From UBA11524 sp045591175 (GTDB lineage: Bacteria; Bacillota; Clostridia; Christensenellales; Aristaeellaceae), in the NCBI GenBank assembly GCA_045591175.1, contig JAZNSI010000061.1, positions 1-64,000 of the forward strand: a DNA stretch of 64,000 nt, in the 5' to 3' direction. Positions 1 through 8,700 of the stretch are shown in pieces (position 1 is the stretch's first letter; each line of letters opens with the position of its first letter). Under the pieces are notes generated by a model. It was not told the DNA's origin. It saw only the letters and a program-made list of their open reading frames with translations, and did no database searches. A program made the translations under genes and the position numbers.

Positions 1-24
1 CATATACATTTCTCTCTTAATCAT
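1..24 (-). CDS. 5' end of a divergent gene, possibly an AAA ATPase (partial)
   Basis: Only the first eight codons lie in the window; they read MIKREMYM on the minus strand. They are preceded by a strong ribosome-binding site (AAAGGAGG, about 8 bases upstream), which is the main reason to believe a gene starts here. Openings of this type are common in AAA_14/DUF4143 ATPases, but eight residues cannot prove a family. The gene diverges from topB, so the 150 bases between them must hold both promoters. Confidence 0.4.
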
Positions 25-96
25 ATCTATCGCCTCCTTTGATCACAGTAATAGTATGTCACATTTACACTGAAAATACAACGTGATATTTTTGAT

Positions 97-118
97 TTTT
101 TCAGTTATAACTGAAAAA
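97..118. promoter_or_regulatory. Perfect 22-bp palindrome, candidate operator
   Basis: The sequence TTTTTCAGTTATAACTGAAAAA reads the same on both strands apart from two end bases not counted here. A half-site-like ACTGAAAA also occurs at about 69-76. It lies between the leftward partial gene and topB, where a dimeric repressor could control both. The A/T arms could also form a weak hairpin. No regulator is identified. Confidence 0.4.
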
Positions 119-171
119 CTATATTCTGGTGCGACGAAAATAAAACCATAAGTGAAAAGGAGGGTTGCTGA

Positions 172-2298
172 ATGCAACTCGTTATCGCTGAAAAACCAAG
201 TGTCGCCCAAAGCATCGCCGCTGTGCTGGGCGCAACGAAAAAGGAAAGCGGCTACCTGATCGGCGCTGGCTATATCTTCAGCTGGTGCGTCGGTCATCTG
301 GTGGAGCTGGCTATGCCGCATCTGTACGATGAACGCTACTCAAAATGGCAATGGGACGATCTTCCCATCCTGCCGGAAAGCTGGCAGTACATGGTCTGCG
401 ACGCCACCCGCAAGCAATTCAATATCCTTCGCAGCCTGATGAACGATGTCAGGGTAGATACCATCGTCTGTGCCACTGACGCAGGACGGGAGGGCGAGTT
501 GATCTTCCGTCTGGTGTACCAGCAGTGTAATTGCACCAAGCCCGTCAAGCGCCTGTGGATCTCCTCACTGGAAGAGAGTGCAATCCGCAGCGGTTTTCTC
601 GCCCTACGGGATGGGCATGACTTTGATCGGCTCTATCAGGCCGCGCTATGCAGAGCACAGGCTGACTGGCTGGTAGGTATCAATGCCACCCGGCTTTTCT
701 CCCTGATATACGGAACCACATTGAACGTAGGCCGCGTTATGTCGCCCACGCTGGCGCTGATCGTCAGCCGGGAAGCGGCTATCATGGGCTTTCAGGCAGA
801 ACCGTTCTATTACGTACAGATCAGCTGCGGCTTCCTTGCCCATACGGAGCGCATGGCGGATAAAGCGGAAGCGGAACGGATTCAGCAGCTCTGCAACCTG
901 CAAGCGGCGGTGGTGCAGTCCATTGAGACCAAACAGAAATCCGAAAAGCCGCCCAGACTATACGATCTGACCACCCTGCAGCGTGACGCAAACCGCTTGT
1001 TCGGTTATTCAGCCCAGCAGACGCTGGATTACGCCCAATCGCTGTATGAAAAGAAGCTGCTTTCCTATCCGCGCACGGACAGTCGCTTTCTCACCAGCGA
1101 GATGGCAGCGATGGTCACCCAGCTCGCTCCTGCTGTGGCAGCGGTATTTCCCTATACGGCGGGCCTTAATCTGCCGGTGAACGCTGCTCAAGTGATTGAT
1201 GACAGCAAGGTATCCGATCACCATGCCATTATCCCCACGCAGAGCATGGTGCATGGCAATATTGCTTCGCTTCCTATCGGAGAAGCGGACATTCTGCAGA
1301 TGGTCTGCGTCCGGCTGCTGTGTGCTGTCGGCAATCCGCACACGTGGGAAGAAACTTCCGTCAAGCTGACATGCGAAGGGATTCCGTTCACTGCCAAGGG
1401 CAAGACCGTCAAGCAAATGGGCTGGCGCATCCCGGAACCTACCTACCAGGGCAGCATCGGCGGGCGTATCAACAAGGAACAGTCTGAGCGCGAGTATGGC
1501 ATCCCGGAACTGAAAAAGGGACAGGAGCTTGGCCCGGTGGTCGCCACGCTGAAAGAGGGCAAAACCGCGCCGCCCAAGCACTACACCGAAGACAGCCTAC
1601 TGGCTGCAATGGAAACCGCCGGTGCTGATGACGCCTCGGAAGATGCAGAACGCAAGGGACTTGGCACTCCCGCTACCCGTGCCGGCATATTGGAAAAGCT
1701 GATTTCCACCGGTTTTGTCACTCGCAAGGGCGACAAGCGTACCAAGCACCTGATGCCCACGCCCAAGGGGGTGGCTCTCATTACGATCCTGCCGGAGCAG
1801 TTGCAGTCCCCGCTACTGACTGCAGAATGGGAACAACGTTTGAAGCGTATCGAGCGCGGTGAGGAAAGCGCTGACGCCTTCCTGCAGGATATCTGCACCA
1901 TGCTGACTGAACTGAAAATCACCGCAAAACCCGTCAAAGGCGCAGAAACGCTCTTTCCCTCGCAAAAGGAAAGCATCGGCGCTTGTCCGCATTGCGGAAG
2001 ACCGGTCACAGAATCCGACAAGGGATTCTTCTGTACCAATCATGGTTGTCGCTTTGCGATCTGGAAGGACAACAAGTTCCTGACTGGCCAGCAGATTGCT
2101 GTGAACCGTCAGCTGGTGCTGCCGCTGCTTAAGGATAGCAAGATGAAGCTGCACAACCTTCGATCCAAGCGCACCGGCAAGCCATACAGTGCAATCCTTG
2201 TGCTGGAGTGCCGGACAGATGGCTCGCCGCAGTTGCGTTTTGAGTTTGACCATAAGGAGGGTTCTGCATGTCAGAAGAACGATGGCGCGAATACTTGA
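172..2298 (+). CDS. topB: DNA topoisomerase III (type IA), ICE-encoded
   Basis: A type IA topoisomerase that cuts one DNA strand through a tyrosine and passes the other; ICE copies are thought to resolve transfer or replication intermediates. The N-terminus has the Toprim opening (VIAEKPSVAQSIA, residues 4-16) and the acidic Toprim motif ATDAGREGELI near residue 101. The active-site tyrosine is Y299 in the SYPRTDSRF motif. The C-terminus ends in a zinc-ribbon-like segment (CPHCGRP...CTNHGC, about residues 605-628). The 708-residue length is normal. The start follows AAAAGGAGGG. It overlaps the next gene by 31 bases, so the two are probably translated together as the start of the ICE DNA-processing operon. 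Confidence 0.96.
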   Translation: MQLVIAEKPSVAQSIAAVLGATKKESGYLIGAGYIFSWCVGHLVELAMPHLYDERYSKWQWDDLPILPESWQYMVCDATRKQFNILRSLMNDVRVDTIVCATDAGREGELIFRLVYQQCNCTKPVKRLWISSLEESAIRSGFLALRDGHDFDRLYQAALCRAQADWLVGINATRLFSLIYGTTLNVGRVMSPTLALIVSREAAIMGFQAEPFYYVQISCGFLAHTERMADKAEAERIQQLCNLQAAVVQSIETKQKSEKPPRLYDLTTLQRDANRLFGYSAQQTLDYAQSLYEKKLLSYPRTDSRFLTSEMAAMVTQLAPAVAAVFPYTAGLNLPVNAAQVIDDSKVSDHHAIIPTQSMVHGNIASLPIGEADILQMVCVRLLCAVGNPHTWEETSVKLTCEGIPFTAKGKTVKQMGWRIPEPTYQGSIGGRINKEQSEREYGIPELKKGQELGPVVATLKEGKTAPPKHYTEDSLLAAMETAGADDASEDAERKGLGTPATRAGILEKLISTGFVTRKGDKRTKHLMPTPKGVALITILPEQLQSPLLTAEWEQRLKRIERGEESADAFLQDICTMLTELKITAKPVKGAETLFPSQKESIGACPHCGRPVTESDKGFFCTNHGCRFAIWKDNKFLTGQQIAVNRQLVLPLLKDSKMKLHNLRSKRTGKPYSAILVLECRTDGSPQLRFEFDHKEGSACQKNDGANT

Positions 2299-2879
2299 AG
2301 CTTGTCTACAGCGATACCCTGACGGAAAAGGATATGGAGCGAATGTTTCTGGTCAATCCTGCAGATGCCTTTGCGATCTACCAGCTGCGGGAACACGAAA
2401 GCACCCACGACCCACGTTTCCTTCCTATGAATCAGCTGCAGGCTGCTGGCCTGACCGTAGAGCATGGGAACTACGCGGCTGTCTATACCGGGAACCTGTA
2501 CAACACGGAAGGAAAGGCAGTCCCGGAACTGCTCAACAACCTCTTCTACCGCTTCAACATGGAGCGCCCAGAAGACTTTCACGGGCACAGCCTGTCAGTG
2601 GGCGATATTGTAGCCCTGAAAGTAGATGGAGTAGTTACTGCACACTATGTGGACAGGTTTGGCTGGCAAGAGCTGTACGGCTTTTTGTCTGACCAACCGC
2701 TGCGTAATGCAGAAATGCTGTTGGAGGATGACTTCGGGATGATCGACGGTATCCTCAACAACGGCAAACGAGAGCCTGAACGTGAGCGCTTGTCTGTCGT
2801 GGAGCAGCTTCGTAAGACGAGTGTTCATAAGCAGAAACAGCCCAACAAGGAGAAGAGTGAACTGGATCTTGAACGATAA
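2268..2879 (+). CDS. YodL-domain ICE protein
   Basis: A 203-residue soluble protein. The segment from about residue 40 to 145 matches the YodL domain as I know it from Clostridia ICEs: a YQLR start, then LQAAGLTVEHGNYAAVY, then GHSLSVGDIVAL, then a VTAHYVDRFGWQEL-like end. The domain's biochemical role is unknown; it sits next to topoisomerase III in many conjugative elements, often fused to DUF4316. The start is inside topB behind AAGGAGGG. The last 50 residues are charged and probably disordered. No catalytic motif is visible. Confidence 0.8.
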   Translation: MSEERWREYLKLVYSDTLTEKDMERMFLVNPADAFAIYQLREHESTHDPRFLPMNQLQAAGLTVEHGNYAAVYTGNLYNTEGKAVPELLNNLFYRFNMERPEDFHGHSLSVGDIVALKVDGVVTAHYVDRFGWQELYGFLSDQPLRNAEMLLEDDFGMIDGILNNGKREPERERLSVVEQLRKTSVHKQKQPNKEKSELDLER

Positions 2880-2938
2880 ACCAAAACTGGCATGAGATCA
2901 TCGTGCCGCTTATTAATTCATATTTATAGGAGGAAACT

Positions 2939-3406
2939 ATGACGAAGGCCGAGTTGAAGAAGTTGGAAACCGAACAGAAGCATGCATTCATTGCCAGGGT
3001 ATACGCAACCGTGTTGTCATGTATCCCCGAACAGACAATTATGTTGCGAAAGAATCTGCAAATCCGGCTGACGCATCAAGGTTACAACCGATATGTTCGC
3101 TTTCACAGTTACGGCATGGACATGAACATCCAGATATTCGGTGATGGCAATGTGGGCATTGAACTCAATGAAGCGTTACATAATGAGCACACGGAGCAGT
3201 TGTTTGAATATGCATCCGAGGAAGAAGTGCAGGAAGTATTCCTGACAAATCTGAAGGCGTTGATTACCGTTCTAATTCGGATATTCACTGTTCAGGCTGT
3301 TTTCGACTTTCACAGCTACATGGATTATGTTGGAGGTAGCAATACTGCAGCGGAAGCATATCAGCAGATGATGGCTGACTATCAACGTGCAACTAAGGAG
3401 TCATGA
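2939..3406 (+). CDS. Hypothetical ICE protein
   Basis: A 155-residue protein with no family I can name. It begins with a charged helix (residues 1-20), followed by mixed alpha/beta sequence, and lacks signal peptide, membrane span and cysteine motif. The start follows TAGGAGG. Its TGA stop overlaps the ATG of the next gene (ATGA), which argues for translational coupling and for its being a real member of the operon. Confidence 0.75.
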   Translation: MTKAELKKLETEQKHAFIARVYATVLSCIPEQTIMLRKNLQIRLTHQGYNRYVRFHSYGMDMNIQIFGDGNVGIELNEALHNEHTEQLFEYASEEEVQEVFLTNLKALITVLIRIFTVQAVFDFHSYMDYVGGSNTAAEAYQQMMADYQRATKES

Positions 3407-4020
3407 ATGTGAACGCAGAAAAGCGCATGGCCGGTGATTATGAGATCATCCATGCCATGCACATCGGTGATACTGAAATTGTTGTTGGTGAAAACCCGAC
3501 TGCCGCAGAGGGACACAGGTATATGTGTGGCTTTTGCGAAAGCAACATCCTATTTACGCGCTACGATGACATCATGGCCAGTGATGATTACCCGGAGATT
3601 ATCGGTATCTATAGCCAACGGGTTGCACGGCAAGCCGAGAAAACCCGTGCGGAACTGAATACTCCTGATCTTCTGGGGCTTGATAACGGCCCTGTTACTA
3701 CCAAGGATTGCACCCCCATTTCATATGCAGACGATCTTCATAACAAGGTGGTTGTGATCAAGCCGGAGGTGCTGCGCCGGGAATATCGCAAGGCGACCTG
3801 CCAGATTGCTCTGTGTGACGGAGGCTTTGGTGCTTCTCCCAATAGCCGAGGTTCTGCTTGCTATTGCGTAAACCTCTTTATAGGAAAATCTACCCGATAT
3901 GAACGTAGCGATGTGCTGGGCGTTCTGGAAGGCAATCAAATCCCCAAATGGGCGCAGAATGGATTGAAGAGGCATCAGCAGAAACAGCAGCGAAATAGCC
4001 AAAGGGAGCAGCCACGCTGA
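3403..4020 (+). CDS. Conserved ICE accessory protein, function unknown
   Basis: A 205-residue protein of a type I have seen repeatedly beside topB/YodL genes in Clostridia conjugative elements. Recognisable stretches are YMCGFCESNILFTRYDDI near residue 40, DDLHNKVVVIKPEVLRREYR near 110-130, and GGFGASPNSRGSACYCVNLF near 140-160. The conserved cysteines (C43, C46 and the CYC near 153) could bind metal, but this is a guess. The C-terminus is basic and glutamine-rich. The start is ambiguous: the ATG is only 2 bases from AAGGAG, and the GTG two codons later is better spaced. Confidence 0.75.
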   Translation: MNVNAEKRMAGDYEIIHAMHIGDTEIVVGENPTAAEGHRYMCGFCESNILFTRYDDIMASDDYPEIIGIYSQRVARQAEKTRAELNTPDLLGLDNGPVTTKDCTPISYADDLHNKVVVIKPEVLRREYRKATCQIALCDGGFGASPNSRGSACYCVNLFIGKSTRYERSDVLGVLEGNQIPKWAQNGLKRHQQKQQRNSQREQPR

Positions 4021-4042
4021 ACGGCCTGTGCAACAAAAGTGG

Positions 4043-4071
4043 TTGATATCCAAGGGGGTTCGGTATATAAT
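4043..4071 (+). promoter_or_regulatory. Sigma-A-type promoter before the PDDEXK nuclease gene
   Basis: TTGATA (4043-4048), a 17-base spacer and TATAAT (4066-4071) form a near-consensus housekeeping promoter. It lies in the only sizeable gap of the left operon, about 105 bases before the next start codon. This leaves room for a leader with a CATATC/GATATG inverted repeat. It suggests the nuclease gene can be expressed independently of topB. Confidence 0.7.
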
Positions 4072-4175
4072 TAAGTTACAGCATATCGGCTTCTACATGA
4101 TATGCGATCTTCTTGTAGGAAAGGTACATATCGTTTTTATTAGTCTGCATGATTCCCTTTTAGGAGGAATTCGTA

Positions 4176-5204
4176 ATGGATAATCAAATCAAACTCTCCC
4201 AAAACGCAGAACAGACCTATCATTCCATTCGTCATTCCATTGTGTCAGCACAGCATAAGTTGTGCAATGCAGTCAATACTGCAATGGTAACGGCCTATTG
4301 GGAAATTGGTGAGCAGATATATAAAGCTTGCGGTGAAAATGACCGTGCCACATATGGTAAAGGATTATTGGAGTTTTTGTCCAAGCAGCTGACAGCTGAG
4401 TTCGGAACAGGATTTTCAGAGCGAAATCTTCGTTCAATGCGACAGTTTTATTGCTGCTATCCAATTCGGAACACACTGTGTGCCGAATTGAGTTGGTCGC
4501 ATTACAAACTGCTTATGCGTGTTCCAGATGATAAGGCGCGTGCTTTCTATACGGAGGAATGTGCGAAATCTGCATGGAGCGTACGCCAACTGGATCGTCA
4601 GATTAATACGATGTACTACCAGCGAATTCTGGCCAGTCAGGATAAGTCTGCTGTCGCAGCTGAAATCCAAATCCGTGAGCCTCGCCCTGAATACGAGAAG
4701 ATTGTCAAAGATCCCTATGTGATGGAATTCTTACAAATCAAGCCGGATACCCATGTGTACGAGAGTGATTTGGAACAAGCTCTAATTGACCATCTGCAGC
4801 AATTCTTGCTGGAGTTGGGGCGCGGTTTCTCTTTTGTCTCCCGCCAAAAGAGACTTTCGATGGATGGACAGAATTTCTTCATCGACCTGGTGTTTTATAA
4901 CTACATCCTCAAGTGCTTTGTTTTAATCGATTTGAAAATGGGACAACTTACCCACCAAGACATCGGGCAAATGCAGATGTATGTAAATTACTACACCCGT
5001 GAAATGATGAACGAGGGTGATACGCTGCCAATTGGTATTGTTCTGTGTGCAGACAAGAGCGATGCAGTTGTCAAATACACCTTGCCTGAAGATAACGTGC
5101 AGGTGTTTGCGTCAAAGTATTTCACCTATCTGCCCACAGAAGAAGAATTGAAGCGCGAACTGCGCCTGGATGAGTTCAGGAAACTGGATGATGGGCAAGA
5201 GTAA
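4176..5204 (+). CDS. YhcG/DUF1016-type PD-(D/E)XK nuclease
   Basis: A 342-residue protein with the two-part layout of the YhcG/DUF1016 family. The N-terminal helical domain (about 1-160) includes TAYWEIGEQI, YGKGLLEFLSKQL and FSERNLRSMRQFY. The C-terminal nuclease domain (about 175-335) includes YVMEFL, then FIDLVFYNYILKCFVLIDLK, in which D236 and the D-x-K of IDLK are the likely catalytic core, followed by GQMQMYVNYY and PIGIVLC. Family members are predicted DNA nucleases and often sit in defence or restriction islands. Here the gene has its own promoter inside the ICE transfer operon, so a role in competition with other elements is plausible but unproven. Confidence 0.9.
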   Translation: MDNQIKLSQNAEQTYHSIRHSIVSAQHKLCNAVNTAMVTAYWEIGEQIYKACGENDRATYGKGLLEFLSKQLTAEFGTGFSERNLRSMRQFYCCYPIRNTLCAELSWSHYKLLMRVPDDKARAFYTEECAKSAWSVRQLDRQINTMYYQRILASQDKSAVAAEIQIREPRPEYEKIVKDPYVMEFLQIKPDTHVYESDLEQALIDHLQQFLLELGRGFSFVSRQKRLSMDGQNFFIDLVFYNYILKCFVLIDLKMGQLTHQDIGQMQMYVNYYTREMMNEGDTLPIGIVLCADKSDAVVKYTLPEDNVQVFASKYFTYLPTEEELKRELRLDEFRKLDDGQE

Positions 5205-5364
5205 CAAGGGCTGTCCCACCTGCGGCAAAGAGATGAAACAGCAGTTTATCGGTTTAGAGCATTGCAGATGCGGTATGAGCTGGAAAGAGGACATCGGCTT
5301 CTCTAAACGGACACCGGGTATGGTATTCGTCCTTGAACGGAGAGTAAAACGGCCAGAAGGTTAA
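5188..5364 (+). CDS. Small zinc-ribbon protein
   Basis: A roughly 58-residue protein whose start overlaps the end of the nuclease gene. It carries CPTCGKEM and, 13 residues later, CRCGMSW, a four-cysteine pattern expected to bind zinc. There are two adjacent start codons (5188 and 5191). No function is known. The overlap and the intact zinc pattern support expression with the upstream nuclease gene. Confidence 0.6.
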   Translation: MMGKSNKGCPTCGKEMKQQFIGLEHCRCGMSWKEDIGFSKRTPGMVFVLERRVKRPEG

Positions 5365-5481
5365 ACAAGTCCCCGTCATCCATCATCTGGAATAACCGTA
5401 TAGCACACAGTTATTTACCCAACCGGCATGAGCATTCGTGCCGGTTTTTCTGTACCTATTATTTTGAAAGGAAGAAGCAAT

Positions 5482-5718
5482 ATGGATCGGTTCACCCGCA
5501 GGGAACGAAATCTCATCTACCTATATAATCCGGGAACCAGGATTACCCTAATCATAGAGCTGGAAGAAATGCTGACCTATTTGATGCCCGATGAAGTACC
5601 ACTGCGTCTGCTTACCGAATCTGTCATTCGCAAGCTGGAACAGATAACGGATTATGAATATCATCGGATAGCAGACCGTGTTCAGTTTGTCCCAGAGGAG
5701 GATAACTATGCCAGATAA
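5482..5718 (+). CDS. Transposon-transfer assisting protein (TTRAP family)
   Basis: A 78-residue protein matching the TTRAP family seen just before the giant helicase gene in many Firmicutes ICEs. It has the MDRFTRRERNLI opening, a central LIIELEEM helix, and a TESVIRKLEQITDYEY segment. I chose the ATG at 5482, which follows GAAAGGAAG, rather than an upstream in-frame ATG that lacks a good ribosome-binding site. Its 3' end overlaps the start of the methylase-helicase gene by 11 bases, so coupling is likely. The family is named from genetic association with transposon transfer; its mechanism is unknown. Confidence 0.85.
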   Translation: MDRFTRRERNLIYLYNPGTRITLIIELEEMLTYLMPDEVPLRLLTESVIRKLEQITDYEYHRIADRVQFVPEEDNYAR

Positions 5719-8700
5719 AACCCTCACCTACATACAGCTGGCGCAGGACACAGCGCGGCAGATTACCAGCAACTATCGCAGCTGGACTGCCTATCTGTCC
5801 ACGGCATCCAGACTGTACAAATACCAATACAGCGACCAGCTGCTCATTCATGCCCAGCGTCCGGACGCCACTGCCTGTGCTGAGTATGATCTGTGGAACA
5901 GTACCATGCACCGTTATGTACGACGTGGTTCCAAGGGCATCGCCCTGCTACACAACCATGCTGGGCAGCTTTCCCTACGCTATGTGTTCGATGTTGCTGA
6001 TACTGGCACCCGGCGCACTTCCCTCGATCCCTTCCTGTGGCAGATCAATGAGCGCAATGAACCAGCTATCGCTGCCATGCTGGAACAGGAATATGATGTC
6101 TCTGCTGTTCACGGTCTGCATTTTCAGTTGGCCGAGATCGCCCAGCGTCAGGCAAGCGCATACTGGCAGGATCATCAGCAGGACGTATTCCGCATCGTTG
6201 ACGGTTCCTTCCTGGAGGAGTACGATGAAATCAACGTAAGGGAATCCTTTCGCAGAGCGACCTCCATCAGCGTCTGCTACACCCTGCAGGCGCGATGCGG
6301 CCTCGATGTGGATAGCCAGTTTGAGCATGAGGACTTCCTGAACGTTTTTGACTGGAATACGCCGGATGCTGTTGCCGTCCTGGGTACGGCTGTCAGCCAG
6401 ATCAGCGGACAGGTACTCCGGCAGATTGAAACGATTGCCAAGCGCGTTGAAAGGAGCGTTGGAAATGACCGAGATGCAGTACACGATGAAGGGCGACTAC
6501 CAGTTTCCGAACCTGACCGTGCCGAATCACCCCAGCCAGCCCCTGAACAAGTACGGACGGATGAGGGCGAAGTACCTGGAGGAGCAGAGGCCGATCCTGT
6601 ACCAGACGATGCTGCTGAACGGGACGCTGACCAGCCATCTGCAGGAGATCAGCGAGACGGCGAACCGTCGCCTGGAGCAGATGATGCCGGAGCTGGCGAA
6701 AGCAGCGAACGTGACGGAGGAACTGAAGGCCAGCGACCCGATGCGCTGGACCGGCCTGATGAACAGCCTGAAAGCGCAGGCAGAGGAAATCCTGCTGGCG
6801 GAGCTGATCTACAGCTGAGTTTCCTGGATGGCAGCATGGCCATCCCTACGGAAGCAGAACAAATCCATAGTATTGATGAAGCGGAGCGTGCGATCTTTGC
6901 ACCCTTCGCTTTTTCTGTTCACCAGGACGATATTGATCACATTCTCCGCGTAGGCAGCAACACGGCCAATCATCGTATGATGCTGGCTGCTGAGTTTTCC
7001 AAGCAGAAACCCTTGGAAGAAATGGCTGATTTCGTCCATCACCTCTATCACGGCGGTTATGGTATTGAAGGCGCGCACGGCAAAATCAGTGCTTGGTATG
7101 ATGTTGATGGCATCCATATCGGCTCTGGCGATGCCATCCGTTACCGCCGTACTGCCCAGGTTATTTCCTGGCGGGATGCAGCGCAGCGAATCAGTGACAT
7201 GCTGGATGATGGACAGTTTGCGACGAATGTTGAGGTTGCAGCGGCGTTGAGTCATGAACGACTCCTGCTGGCTCGTTCTCTGGACTATGTTGCAGGCGAT
7301 CTGTCGGAAGAAGCCCGCCACCAAGGGTATCTTCCCACCATCAGAGATATGGGTAAGGGCGGATATCCACAGTGGAATGAAATGACTGTTGCAGCGCTGG
7401 CAGCGCCTGAAAGCCGCACTGTGATCACTGACGAATATCGCACATTCCTGGCAGCATACCATGAAGATCGTTCTCTGATGCGTTATCACTATGGCAATAT
7501 AGATACACTGATGACACGGCTGGATGAATTGTCCCTGCCGCGTAAGGACTACGATTCACGGATGCCGGAAGTACCTGTTGTCCGACAATTCATCACAGAG
7601 GATGAGATCAATGATGTCCTGAGCCAGGGCAGCAACATGGAACATTCCAAAAGCCGGATTTATCAGTATTTCGTACAGCCTCATACGCCCAAGGAGCAGG
7701 TGGAATGCCTCAGAAGGGAATACGGTATCGGCGGCAGCTCAGCCGGAGTATCCAGGGCTGATCACAGCTGGCTGAACTATGACGGTAAGGGTATTCATCT
7801 GCAAAAGCGGGATTGTGAGGATGTACACCTGAAATGGCCCAATGTAGCAAAACGTGTGACAGACCTTATCCGCCAGGATCGCTACCTGCTGCCAGCAGAG
7901 AAGGAACGTATTCAGGCAGCTATGCTGGAATCGGAGAATAAGCCTGCTGAAACAAGTATGGAATTGTCTATTGTGCAGCCTGCTGACACTCAGGAGCCCG
8001 CCGTGGAAATGAATAGCCCCCAGGCTGAACCTGCTGCATCGCACTATTTGGTCGTGGCTTACCATCACTTTGAGAATGGCTTCGATGCAAAGCTGGACTA
8101 TCAGACGTTGGCAGAGGCAGAAAAAGCAGCGCAAGGTTATGTTGACGGCACAATGGAGGCAGACGGTTTCCAATATGATGGTGCCGCTGTGTATGATCAG
8201 CAGGAGCACCGCTACCTTCGTGTATATGGTGACTTTCCAGATCAGAAAGCGCTTGAACAGGCTGCGGCAGAACAGCTTCCCAAGCTGGAAGTACCACCTG
8301 CCGAAGAAGCTCAGCCGGTCATTGAAGAAACCGCATACAGGGCTGGTGACATCCTCTATCTGGATAACCGGCCTTTTGTGGTGGAAAGTGTCGGTATCTA
8401 TGACGTACACATGCGTGATCCTAATGCGGTTTATCCCATCATGCGGGCAGAAAGCAAGGAACGGCTTGAACGGCCGCTGGCATTGGATAAGCGCAATGCA
8501 GCCTATCTGCCCAGGGATAATGCAGCTCTTGAGCCTGTCTCTGTTCCGCAGATCACACCAGAAAACTACCGGATTACGAATGATCGCCTTGGTGAAGGTG
8601 GGCCGAAGGAGAAGTTCAAAAGGAACATTGAAGCCATACGTGTGCTGAAAGCTCTGGAAGCCGATAACCGCCCTGCGTCGCCAGCTGAACAGGAGATTCT

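Noticed and set aside
1009..1581. Antisense open frames within topB
   Set aside because: They are mirror frames of a strongly conserved enzyme.
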